64,000 bases of DNA from Neptunicoccus cionae (lineage in GTDB: Bacteria; Pseudomonadota; Alphaproteobacteria; Rhodobacterales; Rhodobacteraceae), in contig NZ_PKOJ01000007.1 of NCBI RefSeq assembly GCF_002860325.1, forward strand, positions 218,995 to 282,994. Direction: 5' to 3'. A program made the position numbers and the translations under genes. Positions within the stretch are counted from its first letter, which is position 1. Every line of letters starts with the position of its first letter. Positions 18,732 through 26,230 of the stretch are shown piece by piece. The notes below the pieces were generated by a model. It saw only the letters and a list, made by a program, of their open reading frames with translations, was not told the origin of the DNA and did not search any database.

Positions 18732-19661
18732 ATGGCACTTTTGAAGTTCAGTTCGAAAACCGATATCCGGGATGAAGTAAATCCCGACATGGAAGCCTTC
18801 CTGAAAGGTTATTCTATCGAGGTGATGCCACGAACCGCCGAAAAGATCGACGATTTCCGCGCTTTGCTGCCAAAAGGCACGCGGGTTTACATCGCCCATA
18901 TCGAAGGCACCCCTATCGAGGACATGGTGGCCACGGCAAAGCGCCTGCGGGCAGAAGGCTATGATCCGATGCCGCATTTTCCGGCCCGTATCATCAAGGA
19001 CGAGGCAACGCTTGCAGACTGGATTGCGCGCTATCAGGGAGAAGCCGGTGTCGATCAGGCTCTGGTCCTTGCCGGTGGTCTGGCCAAGCCTTACGGCGAT
19101 TTTCACTGTTCCATGCAGCTTCTTGAGACAGGGCTGTTTGACAAGGCAGGGTTCAAACGGCTGCACACAGCCGGCCACCCGGAGCCCAACACAGACATCG
19201 ATCCTGATGGCGGGCGCAAGAACGTGAATGAGGCGTTGAGCTGGAAACAGGCGTTTTCAGAACGAACAGATGCACAGATGGCCTTGGCCACCCAGTTTTG
19301 TTTTGACAGCAAGCCGGTGATCGAATGGGCAAACGACCTGAAGTCGCAAGGTATTGATATTCCGGTACATATCGGGATCGCAGGACCGGCCAAACTGCAA
19401 ACCATGATCAAATTCGCCATTGCCTGCGGCGTTGGGCCCTCGTTGAAGGTCTTGCAAAAACGGGCTAAGGACGTCACCAAGCTGCTGATGCCGTTCGAAC
19501 CGACCGGCATTGTGTCCGAACTGGCTGCGCATAAAGCCGCCAACCCGGAATTCAACATCGAGCAGGTGCACTTCTTCCCGCTCGGAGGGATCAAAACCAA
19601 CGCAACTTGGGCGATGGAGCATGGTGGTACCTCCGCCCTGCCCGCTGCACAACAAAACTAA
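18732..19661 (+). CDS. Methylenetetrahydrofolate reductase-like protein
   Basis: TIM-barrel flavoenzyme-like protein related to MetF, expected to interconvert methylene- and methyl-tetrahydrofolate. 309 residues from ATG 18732 (MALLKFSSKTDIRDEV). An in-frame TTG at 18702 overlapping the upstream stop is a possible coupled start. Landmarks: IEVMPRTAEKIDDF at the first strand, DPMPHFPARII (folate/flavin region), VLAGGLAKPYGDF, and IGIAGPAKLQTMIKFA. The segment PHFPAR resembles the PHLTCR-type loop of MetF, but divergence from E. coli MetF is considerable. It precedes the pterin-binding methyltransferase by 11 bases. Confidence 0.83.
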   Translation: MALLKFSSKTDIRDEVNPDMEAFLKGYSIEVMPRTAEKIDDFRALLPKGTRVYIAHIEGTPIEDMVATAKRLRAEGYDPMPHFPARIIKDEATLADWIARYQGEAGVDQALVLAGGLAKPYGDFHCSMQLLETGLFDKAGFKRLHTAGHPEPNTDIDPDGGRKNVNEALSWKQAFSERTDAQMALATQFCFDSKPVIEWANDLKSQGIDIPVHIGIAGPAKLQTMIKFAIACGVGPSLKVLQKRAKDVTKLLMPFEPTGIVSELAAHKAANPEFNIEQVHFFPLGGIKTNATWAMEHGGTSALPAAQQN

Positions 19662-19672
19662 GGCCGAATTGA

Positions 19673-20737
19673 ATGACCCGTACTGTCGTCGAATCCAAAA
19701 CAAAAACTGCCATTATCGGCTTTGACCAACCGTTCTGCGTCATCGGAGAGCGGATTAACCCCACTGGGCGCAAGAAACTTGCTGCCGAACTGGAAGCAGG
19801 CGATTTCTCAACCGTTGAAAAAGATGCCATCGCGCAAGTGGCGGCGGGGGCAAACATCCTCGATATCAATGCTGGCGTAGTCTACAATTCCAACCCGAAC
19901 CCGAACGAGACCGAGCCACCGCTGATGCGTTCCATTGTAGATATGGTTCAGGGGCTGGTGGATGTACCTCTGTGTATCGACAGTTCCGTTCCCGGTGCGC
20001 TTCAGGCGGGTCTGGAAGCTGCCGAAGGCCGTCCGTTGCTGAACTCTGTCACCGGTGAGGAAGACCGTCTTGAGATGGTCCTGCCATTGGTGAAGAAATA
20101 CAATGTTCCGGTTGTTGCCATTTCAAATGATGACACTGGGATTTCCGAAGACCCGGACGTGCGTTTCGAAGTGGCCAAAAAGATCGTGGAACGTGCAGCC
20201 GATTTCGGCATTCCGGCCCATGACATTGTTGTTGACCCGCTGGTAATGCCGATTGGCGCAATGGCAACTGCCGGTTTGCAGGTCTTTGCACTGGTACGCC
20301 GCCTGCGCGAGGAACTGGGCGTGAATACCACCTGTGGTGCGTCGAACGTGTCTTTCGGTCTGCCAAACCGTCACGGTGTAAATAATGCGTTTTTGCCTAT
20401 GGCGATTGCAGCGGGCATGACATCCGCCATTATGAACCCCGTGGCCGTTCCGGTGAATCAGACCAAGCTGGACGCGAAAAAAGCGGAACTGGCTGAAGCA
20501 GGAATCATTGTTCCGGACGACATGGATATGGAGCTGTTCGCACAGATCACCGGACTCGGCTCTACCAAATTCGGTCCGGGCAGCGAAATGACAGCAATTC
20601 GTGCTGCAAATCTTCTGATGAACAACGATGCCCACGGGGGCGAGTGGATCAACTTTAACAAAGCCCCTGTAAAAGCGGGCGAACAGGAAGCCGGCGCACG
20701 GGGCCGGCGCACCGGCGGGCGCCGCCGCCGCGGGTAA
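19673..20737 (+). CDS. Methyltetrahydrofolate:corrinoid methyltransferase (stand-alone pterin-binding domain)
   Basis: Single pterin-binding TIM barrel, like the folate domain of MetH or AcsE, which passes the methyl group of methyl-THF to a corrinoid protein. 354 residues. Motifs in order: GERINPTGRKKL (about 26), AAGANILDINAG, PLCIDSS, LLNSVTGEE, VVAISNDDTG, DIVVDPLVMPIG, TTCGASNVSFGLPNRHGVN, and MNPVAVPV. The barrel ends near 330 and is followed by an arginine-glycine tail ending RRTGGRRRRG. No homocysteine or B12 domain is attached. The neighbouring MetF-like and reactivase genes indicate a split methionine synthase. Confidence 0.88.
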   Translation: MTRTVVESKTKTAIIGFDQPFCVIGERINPTGRKKLAAELEAGDFSTVEKDAIAQVAAGANILDINAGVVYNSNPNPNETEPPLMRSIVDMVQGLVDVPLCIDSSVPGALQAGLEAAEGRPLLNSVTGEEDRLEMVLPLVKKYNVPVVAISNDDTGISEDPDVRFEVAKKIVERAADFGIPAHDIVVDPLVMPIGAMATAGLQVFALVRRLREELGVNTTCGASNVSFGLPNRHGVNNAFLPMAIAAGMTSAIMNPVAVPVNQTKLDAKKAELAEAGIIVPDDMDMELFAQITGLGSTKFGPGSEMTAIRAANLLMNNDAHGGEWINFNKAPVKAGEQEAGARGRRTGGRRRRG

Positions 20738-20850
20738 AACCACCTCCGGCCAGCGCACATTTGTTCCGCTGGCCGGAACACTCTCTTCTTGCTTCGCTTG
20801 TTCCCTATTCCGCGCTGTGCAACTAGGTTTCTTGCGAAAGTGAGACGATA

Positions 20851-21342
20851 ATGACCAATTCCTATACAGCACCGGCCGGCACCTCTGTGGGCCACATCCA
20901 TTTGAAAGTATCTGATCTCGACCGCGCATTAGATTTCTATTGCGGCGTTTTGGGATTCGAACTGACACAGCGGTACGGCTCAGAGGCCGCATTTGTTGCA
21001 GCCGGTGGCTACCACCACCATATCGGGCTGAACACATGGCATTCCAAAGGCCAACCCCCCGCGCCGCAAAATACAGCCGGATTGTACCACCTTGCCCTGC
21101 TTTATCCGACACGCGCCGATTTGGGCAGGGTGCTCTTGCAACTGGACAAGCACGGCGTCCGTCTTGACGGGGCAGCGGATCACGGGGTCAGTCAGGCACT
21201 CTATCTACGTGATCCCGATGAAAACGGGATAGAGCTCTACTGGGATCGCCCGCAGCCGGAATGGCCGCGCAATAGCGACGGTGAACTGGCGATGGACAAC
21301 AGCCGGCTGGACCTGAACGCCCTAAGGGAAGCCGCGGGCTGA
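20851..21342 (+). CDS. VOC-superfamily (glyoxalase/extradiol dioxygenase-like) protein
   Basis: 163-residue protein with one or two VOC modules. It opens with GHIHLKVSDLDRALDFYCGVLGFELTQRYG. The metal ligands appear as the first His (GHIHLKV), the HHH of YHHHIGLNTW and the final Glu of NGIELYWDR. The family includes glyoxalases, fosfomycin-resistance proteins and ring-cleaving dioxygenases, and sequence alone does not decide. It lies 113 bases after the methyltransferase and may or may not belong to the same transcript. Confidence 0.83.
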   Translation: MTNSYTAPAGTSVGHIHLKVSDLDRALDFYCGVLGFELTQRYGSEAAFVAAGGYHHHIGLNTWHSKGQPPAPQNTAGLYHLALLYPTRADLGRVLLQLDKHGVRLDGAADHGVSQALYLRDPDENGIELYWDRPQPEWPRNSDGELAMDNSRLDLNALREAAG

Positions 21343-21405
21343 CAAGGGGCAGCGGCCTGTCTCCTTGGCACGGGTTGCCGTTACCTGTAGACCGGAGGCT
21401 GAGAA

Positions 21406-22092
21406 GTGGAACCCCTTTTGACAGAACCGATCCCACGATCCCGCCTCAACCGCGCCGCACATCTGGTGGTGCGGCTTGGGGTTATACTGCTGCTGGCGCT
21501 GGTGTTGCACTGGGCGCTGGACTGGCTCGGGGCGGAAGTGAAACGGGTCGAAACCGGCGGCAAGAAAGTTATGCTTACGGGCATGTTGGTCCTGATCCTG
21601 CTGGTCTATGCGCTCGTGATTGCAGTGCCTTTCGTTCCGGGAGTGGAGATCGGGTTCGCCTTGATGGCGATGCAAGGGGCAAAGATCGCCCCTTTTGTTT
21701 TTATCTTCACCTTCATGGGGTTGGCGCTTGCCTTTCTGGTGGGGCATCTTCTGCCCTATCCGGTACTCTCGAGGTTTCTCGAGAGTTGGGGGCTGCGTAA
21801 GGCGGCCCGGATGGTCAGGGACACGCAATCCCTTGATCTGGAACAACGCACCAGTTTGATGAAATCCCGGCTACCTGGGTTTCTTGGGCCGTTGTTTGTG
21901 AACTGGCGCTATGTGTTTCTGGCGATTCTGATCAACATTCCCGGCAATATGGTGCTTGGCGGTGGTGGCGGCATCTGCTTTTCCGCAGGGCTTAGCCGTT
22001 TGTTCCGTCCGGCTTGGGCACTGATTACACTGGCGTTGGCAGTGGCCCCGGTGCCCGCTCTGTTCTACTTTGCAGGCATAACACTGTTCTGA
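21406..22092 (+). CDS. Polytopic membrane protein of unknown function
   Basis: 228 residues, GTG start at 21406 with GGAG eight bases upstream. About five or six hydrophobic helices are visible (about 25-45, 55-80, 95-120, 165-190, 200-225). A conserved-looking AVPFVPGVEIGFALMAMQG segment and a glycine run (MVLGGGGGICFSAG) recall VTT/DedA-type re-entrant regions, but I cannot assign a family. It lies between the VOC gene and the ferredoxin-ASKHA gene on the same strand. Confidence 0.72.
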   Translation: MEPLLTEPIPRSRLNRAAHLVVRLGVILLLALVLHWALDWLGAEVKRVETGGKKVMLTGMLVLILLVYALVIAVPFVPGVEIGFALMAMQGAKIAPFVFIFTFMGLALAFLVGHLLPYPVLSRFLESWGLRKAARMVRDTQSLDLEQRTSLMKSRLPGFLGPLFVNWRYVFLAILINIPGNMVLGGGGGICFSAGLSRLFRPAWALITLALAVAPVPALFYFAGITLF

Positions 22093-22214
22093 CCGGAAAT
22101 TTCCGGAATTTATGCCGCAAATAGCCCAAAACTGACGCGGGCTGGCTTCCCATTTCCTGCCACCTGCCTATTGTCGCCCTGTTGGTTCCTCCCAAGTAGA
22201 ACAGGCCGATTGAC

Positions 22215-24275
22215 ATGAACACTCCGAACGATCCACTGGTAATTTTCACCCCTTCCGGCAAAAGGGGGCGCTTTGCTGTTGGCACACCGATTTTGACCGC
22301 TGCACGCCAGCTTGGGGTGGATCTGGACAGTGTCTGCGGAGGCCGCGGGATTTGTTCGAAATGCCAGATACAACCGTCGTATGGCGAGTTTTCCAAACAT
22401 GGTGTGACCGTCGCGGATGACGCCCTGTCCGAATGGAATTCGGTAGAGGAGCGCTATAAATCCAAGCGGGGCATGATCGACGGGCGCAGGCTCGGCTGTC
22501 AGGCACAAGTTCAGGGCGATGTCGTGATTGACGTGCCGCCCGAAAGTCAGGTCCACAAGCAAGTAGTGCGCAAACGGGCGGAGGCGCGGGACATCGTCAT
22601 GGACCCGTCCACAAAACTGTTCTTTGTCGAGGTACAACAGCCCGACATGCATGACCCAACCGGCGATCTGGAACGGCTGGTCAAAGCGCTGCGCGAACAA
22701 TGGGACCTGCCCCATCTGGAGGCCGATCTTGGCATTCTCCAGACAATGCAGCCAATCCTGCGCAAGGGCGAATGGAAGGTCACTTGTGCGGTACATCTGG
22801 GCGACGACATGTTCAGCCCGCGTATCATGCACATCTGGCCCGGTTTTTACGAAGGCTCCATCTACGGGCTGGCGGTTGATCTTGGTTCGACTACTATCGC
22901 AGGGCATCTGTGTGATCTGCAAACCGGCGAAGTGGTGGCCTCTAGCGGGTTGATGAACCCGCAGATCCGCTTTGGCGAGGATTTGATGAGCCGTGTCAGC
23001 TATTCCATGATGAACGAGAGCGGCGCACAGGAAATGACCCGCGCCGTGCGGGATGGCATGAACACCCTGTTCACCAATATCGCGGCCGAAGCGGGCATCG
23101 ACCAGTCTCTGATCGTGGACGCAGTGTTTGTGTGCAATCCGGTGATGCACCACCTGTTCCTTGGGATTGATCCGTTTGAACTGGGTCAGGCCCCTTTCGC
23201 GCTGGCGAGTTCGGACAGCATTTCCCTGCGTGCGCTGGAATTGGGCCTTAACCTGCATCCGGCGGCGCGGGTGTATCTGCTGCCGTGTATCGCAGGCCAT
23301 GTAGGGGCGGATGCGGCGGCTGTGGCCCTGTCCGAAGCACCAGACAAATCCGAAGACCTCGTGCTTGTGGTAGATGTGGGCACCAATGCGGAAATTCTGC
23401 TGGGGAACAAGAAAAAGGTGCTCGCCTGTTCCTCCCCCACGGGTCCTGCTTTTGAAGGGGCGCAGATTTCATCCGGCCAGCGCGCGGCCCCCGGTGCGAT
23501 TGAACGGGTGGAGATCGACCCCGTCACCAAAGAACCCCGCTTCCGCGTCATCGGCTCTGACCTGTGGTCCGACGAGGAAGGATTTGCCGAGAGCATCCTG
23601 TCGAGCGGAATCACCGGCATTTGCGGGTCCGGCATCATTGAAATGGTCGCGGAAATGCGGCTGGCAGGGATTGTGGACGGTCCGGGGCTGATCGGCTCCC
23701 CTGCGCAAGTGGGCACCGACCGCTGTTTCCTTGACGGGCGCACCCATTCCTATCTGGTCTGGGACGGTACTGCCGACGGCGGGCCGCGCATTACGGTCAC
23801 AAACCGCGACATCCGCGAAATCCAGATGGCCAAAGCAGCGCTGTATTCCGGTGCGCGGTTGCTGATGGATAAGTTTGGTGTGGATACGGTTGACCGCATC
23901 GTGCTGGCGGGCGCATTCGGGGCCCATATCTCGCCCAAACACGCGATGGTGCTGGGCATGATCCCCGATTGCATCTTGGATAAAGTCACTAGTGCTGGCA
24001 ACGCCGCTGGAACGGGCGCACGAATTGCGTTGCTGAATGTGGGCTCCCGACGGGAGATCGAGCAAACGGTGAAAGCAATCCACAAGATCGAAACCGCAAT
24101 CGAACCCCGCTTTCAAGAGCATTTCGTCAACGCCAGCGCCATTCCGAATAGTGTTGAACCCTTCCCGATCCTTGAAACACACGTCACCCTGCCGGATGTG
24201 AACTTCAACACCGGCGGCGAAGGTGACAGCGCATCAGGCGGTGGTGGCGGCAGACGCCGCCGCAGACGCGGCTAG
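22215..24275 (+). CDS. Ferredoxin-ASKHA corrinoid activation protein (RamA/RACo-type, DUF4445)
   Basis: ATP-dependent reductive activator of corrinoid enzymes, 686 residues. The N-terminus is a 2Fe-2S ferredoxin domain with C41, C47, C50 and C95 (CGGRGICSKC then GCQ). The large C-terminal part is an ASKHA ATPase-like fold with GLAVDLGSTTIAGHL, LVLVVDVGTNAEILLG, SPTGPAFEGAQISSG and VLAGAFGAHISPKHAMVLGMIP. Such proteins return inactive Co(II) to Co(I). The protein ends in a glycine run followed by RRRRRRG, echoing the tail of the methyltransferase encoded upstream. I infer that it replaces the SAM-dependent reactivation domain absent from a split methionine synthase. Confidence 0.9.
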   Translation: MNTPNDPLVIFTPSGKRGRFAVGTPILTAARQLGVDLDSVCGGRGICSKCQIQPSYGEFSKHGVTVADDALSEWNSVEERYKSKRGMIDGRRLGCQAQVQGDVVIDVPPESQVHKQVVRKRAEARDIVMDPSTKLFFVEVQQPDMHDPTGDLERLVKALREQWDLPHLEADLGILQTMQPILRKGEWKVTCAVHLGDDMFSPRIMHIWPGFYEGSIYGLAVDLGSTTIAGHLCDLQTGEVVASSGLMNPQIRFGEDLMSRVSYSMMNESGAQEMTRAVRDGMNTLFTNIAAEAGIDQSLIVDAVFVCNPVMHHLFLGIDPFELGQAPFALASSDSISLRALELGLNLHPAARVYLLPCIAGHVGADAAAVALSEAPDKSEDLVLVVDVGTNAEILLGNKKKVLACSSPTGPAFEGAQISSGQRAAPGAIERVEIDPVTKEPRFRVIGSDLWSDEEGFAESILSSGITGICGSGIIEMVAEMRLAGIVDGPGLIGSPAQVGTDRCFLDGRTHSYLVWDGTADGGPRITVTNRDIREIQMAKAALYSGARLLMDKFGVDTVDRIVLAGAFGAHISPKHAMVLGMIPDCILDKVTSAGNAAGTGARIALLNVGSRREIEQTVKAIHKIETAIEPRFQEHFVNASAIPNSVEPFPILETHVTLPDVNFNTGGEGDSASGGGGGRRRRRRG

Positions 24276-24288
24276 GGTCACATATTTC

Positions 24289-24322
24289 AACCCTGCACCC
24301 TTTTAAAACAGGCTGCAGGGTT
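24289..24322 (+). terminator. Terminator-like hairpin after the one-carbon cluster
   Basis: A 9-bp perfect stem, AACCCTGCA (24289-24297) and TGCAGGGTT (24314-24322), followed by only a short T-run. It lies 13 bases after the ASKHA stop and before tRNA-Gly, so it probably ends the cluster transcript. Confidence 0.55.
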
Positions 24323-24388
24323 TCCCGCGTCAAGCCCCCTATCCGCGATTGACGGCAATCTGCAAAGCCGCTAAATCACCCCGACAGA

Positions 24389-24462
24389 GCGGGTATGGTG
24401 AAAAGGTATCACGGCAGCTTCCCAAGCTTTAGTTACGAGTTCGATTCTCGTTACCCGCTCCA
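24389..24462 (+). tRNA. tRNA-Gly(CCC)
   Basis: 74 bases fold as a cloverleaf: acceptor GCGGGTA/TACCCGC, D arm GTGA-AAAGGTA-TCAC, anticodon loop TTCCCAA (anticodon CCC), T arm ACGAG-TTCGATT-CTCGT, and encoded CCA. The anticodon stem GCAGC/GCTTT has one C-T mismatch and one G-T pair, so it is weak. The 3' 48 bases are repeated at 26231-26278, marking this gene as the integration site of the reverse-transcriptase island. Confidence 0.93.
24415..24462 (+). repeat. Left attachment repeat (within tRNA-Gly)
   Basis: 48 bases from the anticodon stem to CCA, starting CAGCTTCCCAAGCTTTAG. Identical to 26231-26278 except for G at 24426 against A at 26242. This copy completes the functional tRNA. Confidence 0.9.
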
Positions 24463-24558
24463 AGGTTTCCGCTGAAAATTTGGAAAATATTTAATGGGGG
24501 GCTTGTAACCGCAATATGAGCCCCTAAGTGGTAGGATGCCCCGGGGCAAAGGACCCGG

Positions 24559-24672
24559 ATGACCAGTGTTAAGGCCCGCAAGCGCTATCCGCGCCCGGGT
24601 CAGGCGGGTCGGCGTGATCCAGGTCATGTCGCATCCTTCCATGCACAACGTGGTTACAACATACCACGCTAG
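24559..24672 (+). CDS. Possible 37-codon basic ORF inside the ncRNA region
   Basis: ATG at 24559 follows AAAGGA by five bases and opens a frame of 37 codons (MTSVKARKRYPRPG... ending GYNIPR) with nine Lys/Arg residues and one acidic residue. The same frame is stop-free from 24535. It may be chance in GC-rich DNA, or part of the repeat-encoded frame that a DRT2-type system would create after reverse transcription. It overlaps the inner RNA helices. Confidence 0.25.
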   Translation: MTSVKARKRYPRPGQAGRRDPGHVASFHAQRGYNIPR

Positions 24673-24723
24673 GTTTTCTCGTACCAAAAGCCGCTAAAGC
24701 GGCGGATGGGAGCTAGGTCAAAT

Positions 24724-24765
24724 AGCCCGGGCATTTGAAGAACGGAGTTCATTGATGCCCGGGTT
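24724..24765 (+). promoter_or_regulatory. Hairpin enclosing the RT ribosome-binding site and start codon
   Basis: AGCCCGGGCAT (24724-24734) pairs with ATGCCCGGGTT (24755-24765) over 11 positions with one G-U pair. The RT ATG is the first triplet of the 3' arm, and GGAG (24744-24747) sits in the 20-base loop, with TGAA/TTCA as a possible extra helix. Such a stem should strongly limit translation or mark the 3' end of the ncRNA. Confidence 0.6.
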
Positions 24766-26128
24766 TTACCTACATTCCGAAAACGAGTTTGACCCCTCGA
24801 CCGACGATTTCATTCTCAAGTCGGTATCGAAGGAGCGCAAATACAAGCACTTCGACTTACCGGTACCCGAAGATCAACGAGAGCAGACCATCGACTTCGG
24901 TTCGAATATAAAGCCGCACCGCTTCTTGCCCCTACTCGGTTTCAACGACGTGACCCGACGGCTAGTTCGCGTCAAAGATGATGCTGGAAATTGGCTCCGG
25001 GACGACGGCGGGGAGTTCGTCCGAAGGGAGAAAGTCAAAACCCGACCGATCCGCTTTGCAGGTCATGAGGACGCCGCGTACTTGCAGGGCTATGCCGCTC
25101 ACCTTAACGGTTACTACGAGAGCGCCCTTGCCTCCGATGGGAGTTCAGGCTCCGTCCTGGCTTACCGAAAGGGTGGCGGAACCAATATTCACCATGCGAA
25201 ATCGTTGTTCGACGAGATCCTAGACAGGCAAGAATGCTCGGTCTTCGCAATGGACATTTCTGGATTCTTCGATTGCCTGGATCACAAGCTGCTTCGGGAT
25301 GAGATCGCCGGACTACTAGGTGTCAGCCGCCTAGATTCCCATCATGGCCGTGTCTGGCAGAACATTACAAAGTACTCTTGGGTCGAAACCGACGACCTGG
25401 ACAAGTTGCTCGGGCGAAGACGCAACGGGCATGGTCGGGTTTGTTCACCACAGGATTTCATTGCACATGTGCAAGGCCGGAAGAATGGCCTGATCCGGCG
25501 CCACGAGCTGGATTATGGCATCCCACAAGGCACGCCTGTCTCCGGTCTCTATGCCAACATATACCTGCGCTCCTTTGACCGGGAGATGATCGCCCTCTGC
25601 TCGAAATATGGTGGCTCTTACCGACGATATTCGGATGACATTGCAGTCGTACTGCCCTTGGGCGCGAAAGCCAGTCACGTGGTTGCGGTGGTTGAAAAGA
25701 TGCTGGCCGACTCCGGCCTCGCAATATCGGTTGAGAAGACCGAGACCGCCGACTTCTCAGGCGGGCTTCTGATCTCGACGAAGCCAATCCAGTACCTTGG
25801 CTTCACCTTTGACGGGCGCCACACTCTGATCCGGTCCTCTTCCATCGACGCCTATCTCAGGAAAATGCGGCGCGGGATTCATGCGAAGTTGGTTGCTGCT
25901 AAGTCGAAAGAGGTACCGTCGTTTCAGGTCTATGAGCGGGAAATGCGGAGCCGATACACTCACGCAGGGAAACGCCGAAACTTCATCCGCTACGCGCACA
26001 AGGCGGCCAAGATCATGGGAAGCCGTGAGATCAAGCAGCAGGTCAAGAACCACATCAAATGGTTCGACCGCGCCTGGAGAGATGAGGTAACTCGTGTCTA
26101 TGGCGGCCTCGTGACCACCGATCCTTAA
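24755..26128 (+). CDS. DRT2-like (UG2) reverse transcriptase
   Basis: RNA-directed DNA polymerase of 457 residues. ATG 24755 is used because GGAG is seven bases upstream; a TTG lies one codon earlier. Visible motifs: KYKHFDLPV at 29-37, RPIRFAGHEDA at 97-107, catalytic block A AMDISGFFDCLDH (D167), GIPQGTPVSGLYANIYL (255-271), catalytic YSDD at 292-295 inside GGSYRRYSDDI, and QYLGFTFDG at 346-354 followed by IRSSS. The basic C-terminal region (SRYTHAGKRRNFIRYAHKAAKI) looks like a thumb domain. The pattern, from memory, matches the antiphage DRT2 family, though remembered DRT2 members have YCDD. There are no group II maturase, retron or integrase parts. Confidence 0.8.
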   Translation: MPGFYLHSENEFDPSTDDFILKSVSKERKYKHFDLPVPEDQREQTIDFGSNIKPHRFLPLLGFNDVTRRLVRVKDDAGNWLRDDGGEFVRREKVKTRPIRFAGHEDAAYLQGYAAHLNGYYESALASDGSSGSVLAYRKGGGTNIHHAKSLFDEILDRQECSVFAMDISGFFDCLDHKLLRDEIAGLLGVSRLDSHHGRVWQNITKYSWVETDDLDKLLGRRRNGHGRVCSPQDFIAHVQGRKNGLIRRHELDYGIPQGTPVSGLYANIYLRSFDREMIALCSKYGGSYRRYSDDIAVVLPLGAKASHVVAVVEKMLADSGLAISVEKTETADFSGGLLISTKPIQYLGFTFDGRHTLIRSSSIDAYLRKMRRGIHAKLVAAKSKEVPSFQVYEREMRSRYTHAGKRRNFIRYAHKAAKIMGSREIKQQVKNHIKWFDRAWRDEVTRVYGGLVTTDP

Positions 26129-26150
26129 CATTTTTTGGCACATCGCCATC

Positions 26151-26194
26151 GCCTACAAACTGCCTACAATCATGGTTGGAATTCACCGCCAACC
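26151..26194. repeat. Short direct and inverted repeats near the island's right end
   Basis: GCCTACAA occurs at 26151-26158 and again at 26162-26169, an 11-bp period of about one helical turn. A 6-bp perfect stem GGTTGG/CCAACC follows (26174-26179/26189-26194). They lie 37-80 bases inside the right attachment repeat. Spaced direct repeats here resemble arm-type sites for an integrase or excisionase; this is a positional guess. Confidence 0.45.
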
Positions 26195-26230
26195 ACTTGA
26201 TGTAGAAAAAGTTAAAGGCGACTTCTCTCT

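Larger units (their letters stand above)
24478..24765 (+). ncRNA. Probable structured non-coding RNA upstream of the reverse transcriptase
   Basis: The stretch between tRNA-Gly and the RT start has no convincing gene but much complementarity. A local hairpin is GGGGCT/AGCCCC (24498-24503/24519-24524). Nested long-range pairs are TTGTAACC/GGTTACAA (24503-24510/24652-24659), AGGATGC/GCATCCT (24533-24539/24631-24637) and GACCCGG/CCGGGTC (24552-24558/24595-24601). Further hairpins are CGTGGT/ACCACG (24649-24668) and GCCGC/GCGGC (24690-24703), then the start-codon stem. In known DRT2 systems the RNA just upstream of the RT is its template. The outer pairs compete with local hairpins. The ends are approximate and no promoter was assigned. 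Confidence 0.65.

Noticed and set aside
24538..24547. GCCCCGGGGC perfect palindrome
   Set aside because: It has no loop and lies in GC-rich sequence; as RNA it cannot form a simple hairpin by itself.
24641..24662. ACA triplets as template boundaries of the DRT2-like RNA
   Set aside because: Three ACA triplets lie close together here, but no matching distal ACA was found on the other side of the proposed template, so I did not assign cDNA ends.
24755..26128. Group II intron maturase, retron or diversity-generating RT
   Set aside because: There is no maturase or endonuclease domain and no intron domain V near the gene, no retron-type msr/msd arrangement was recognised, and there is no variable-repeat/template-repeat pair nearby. 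The motif pattern fits the UG2/DRT2 group better.
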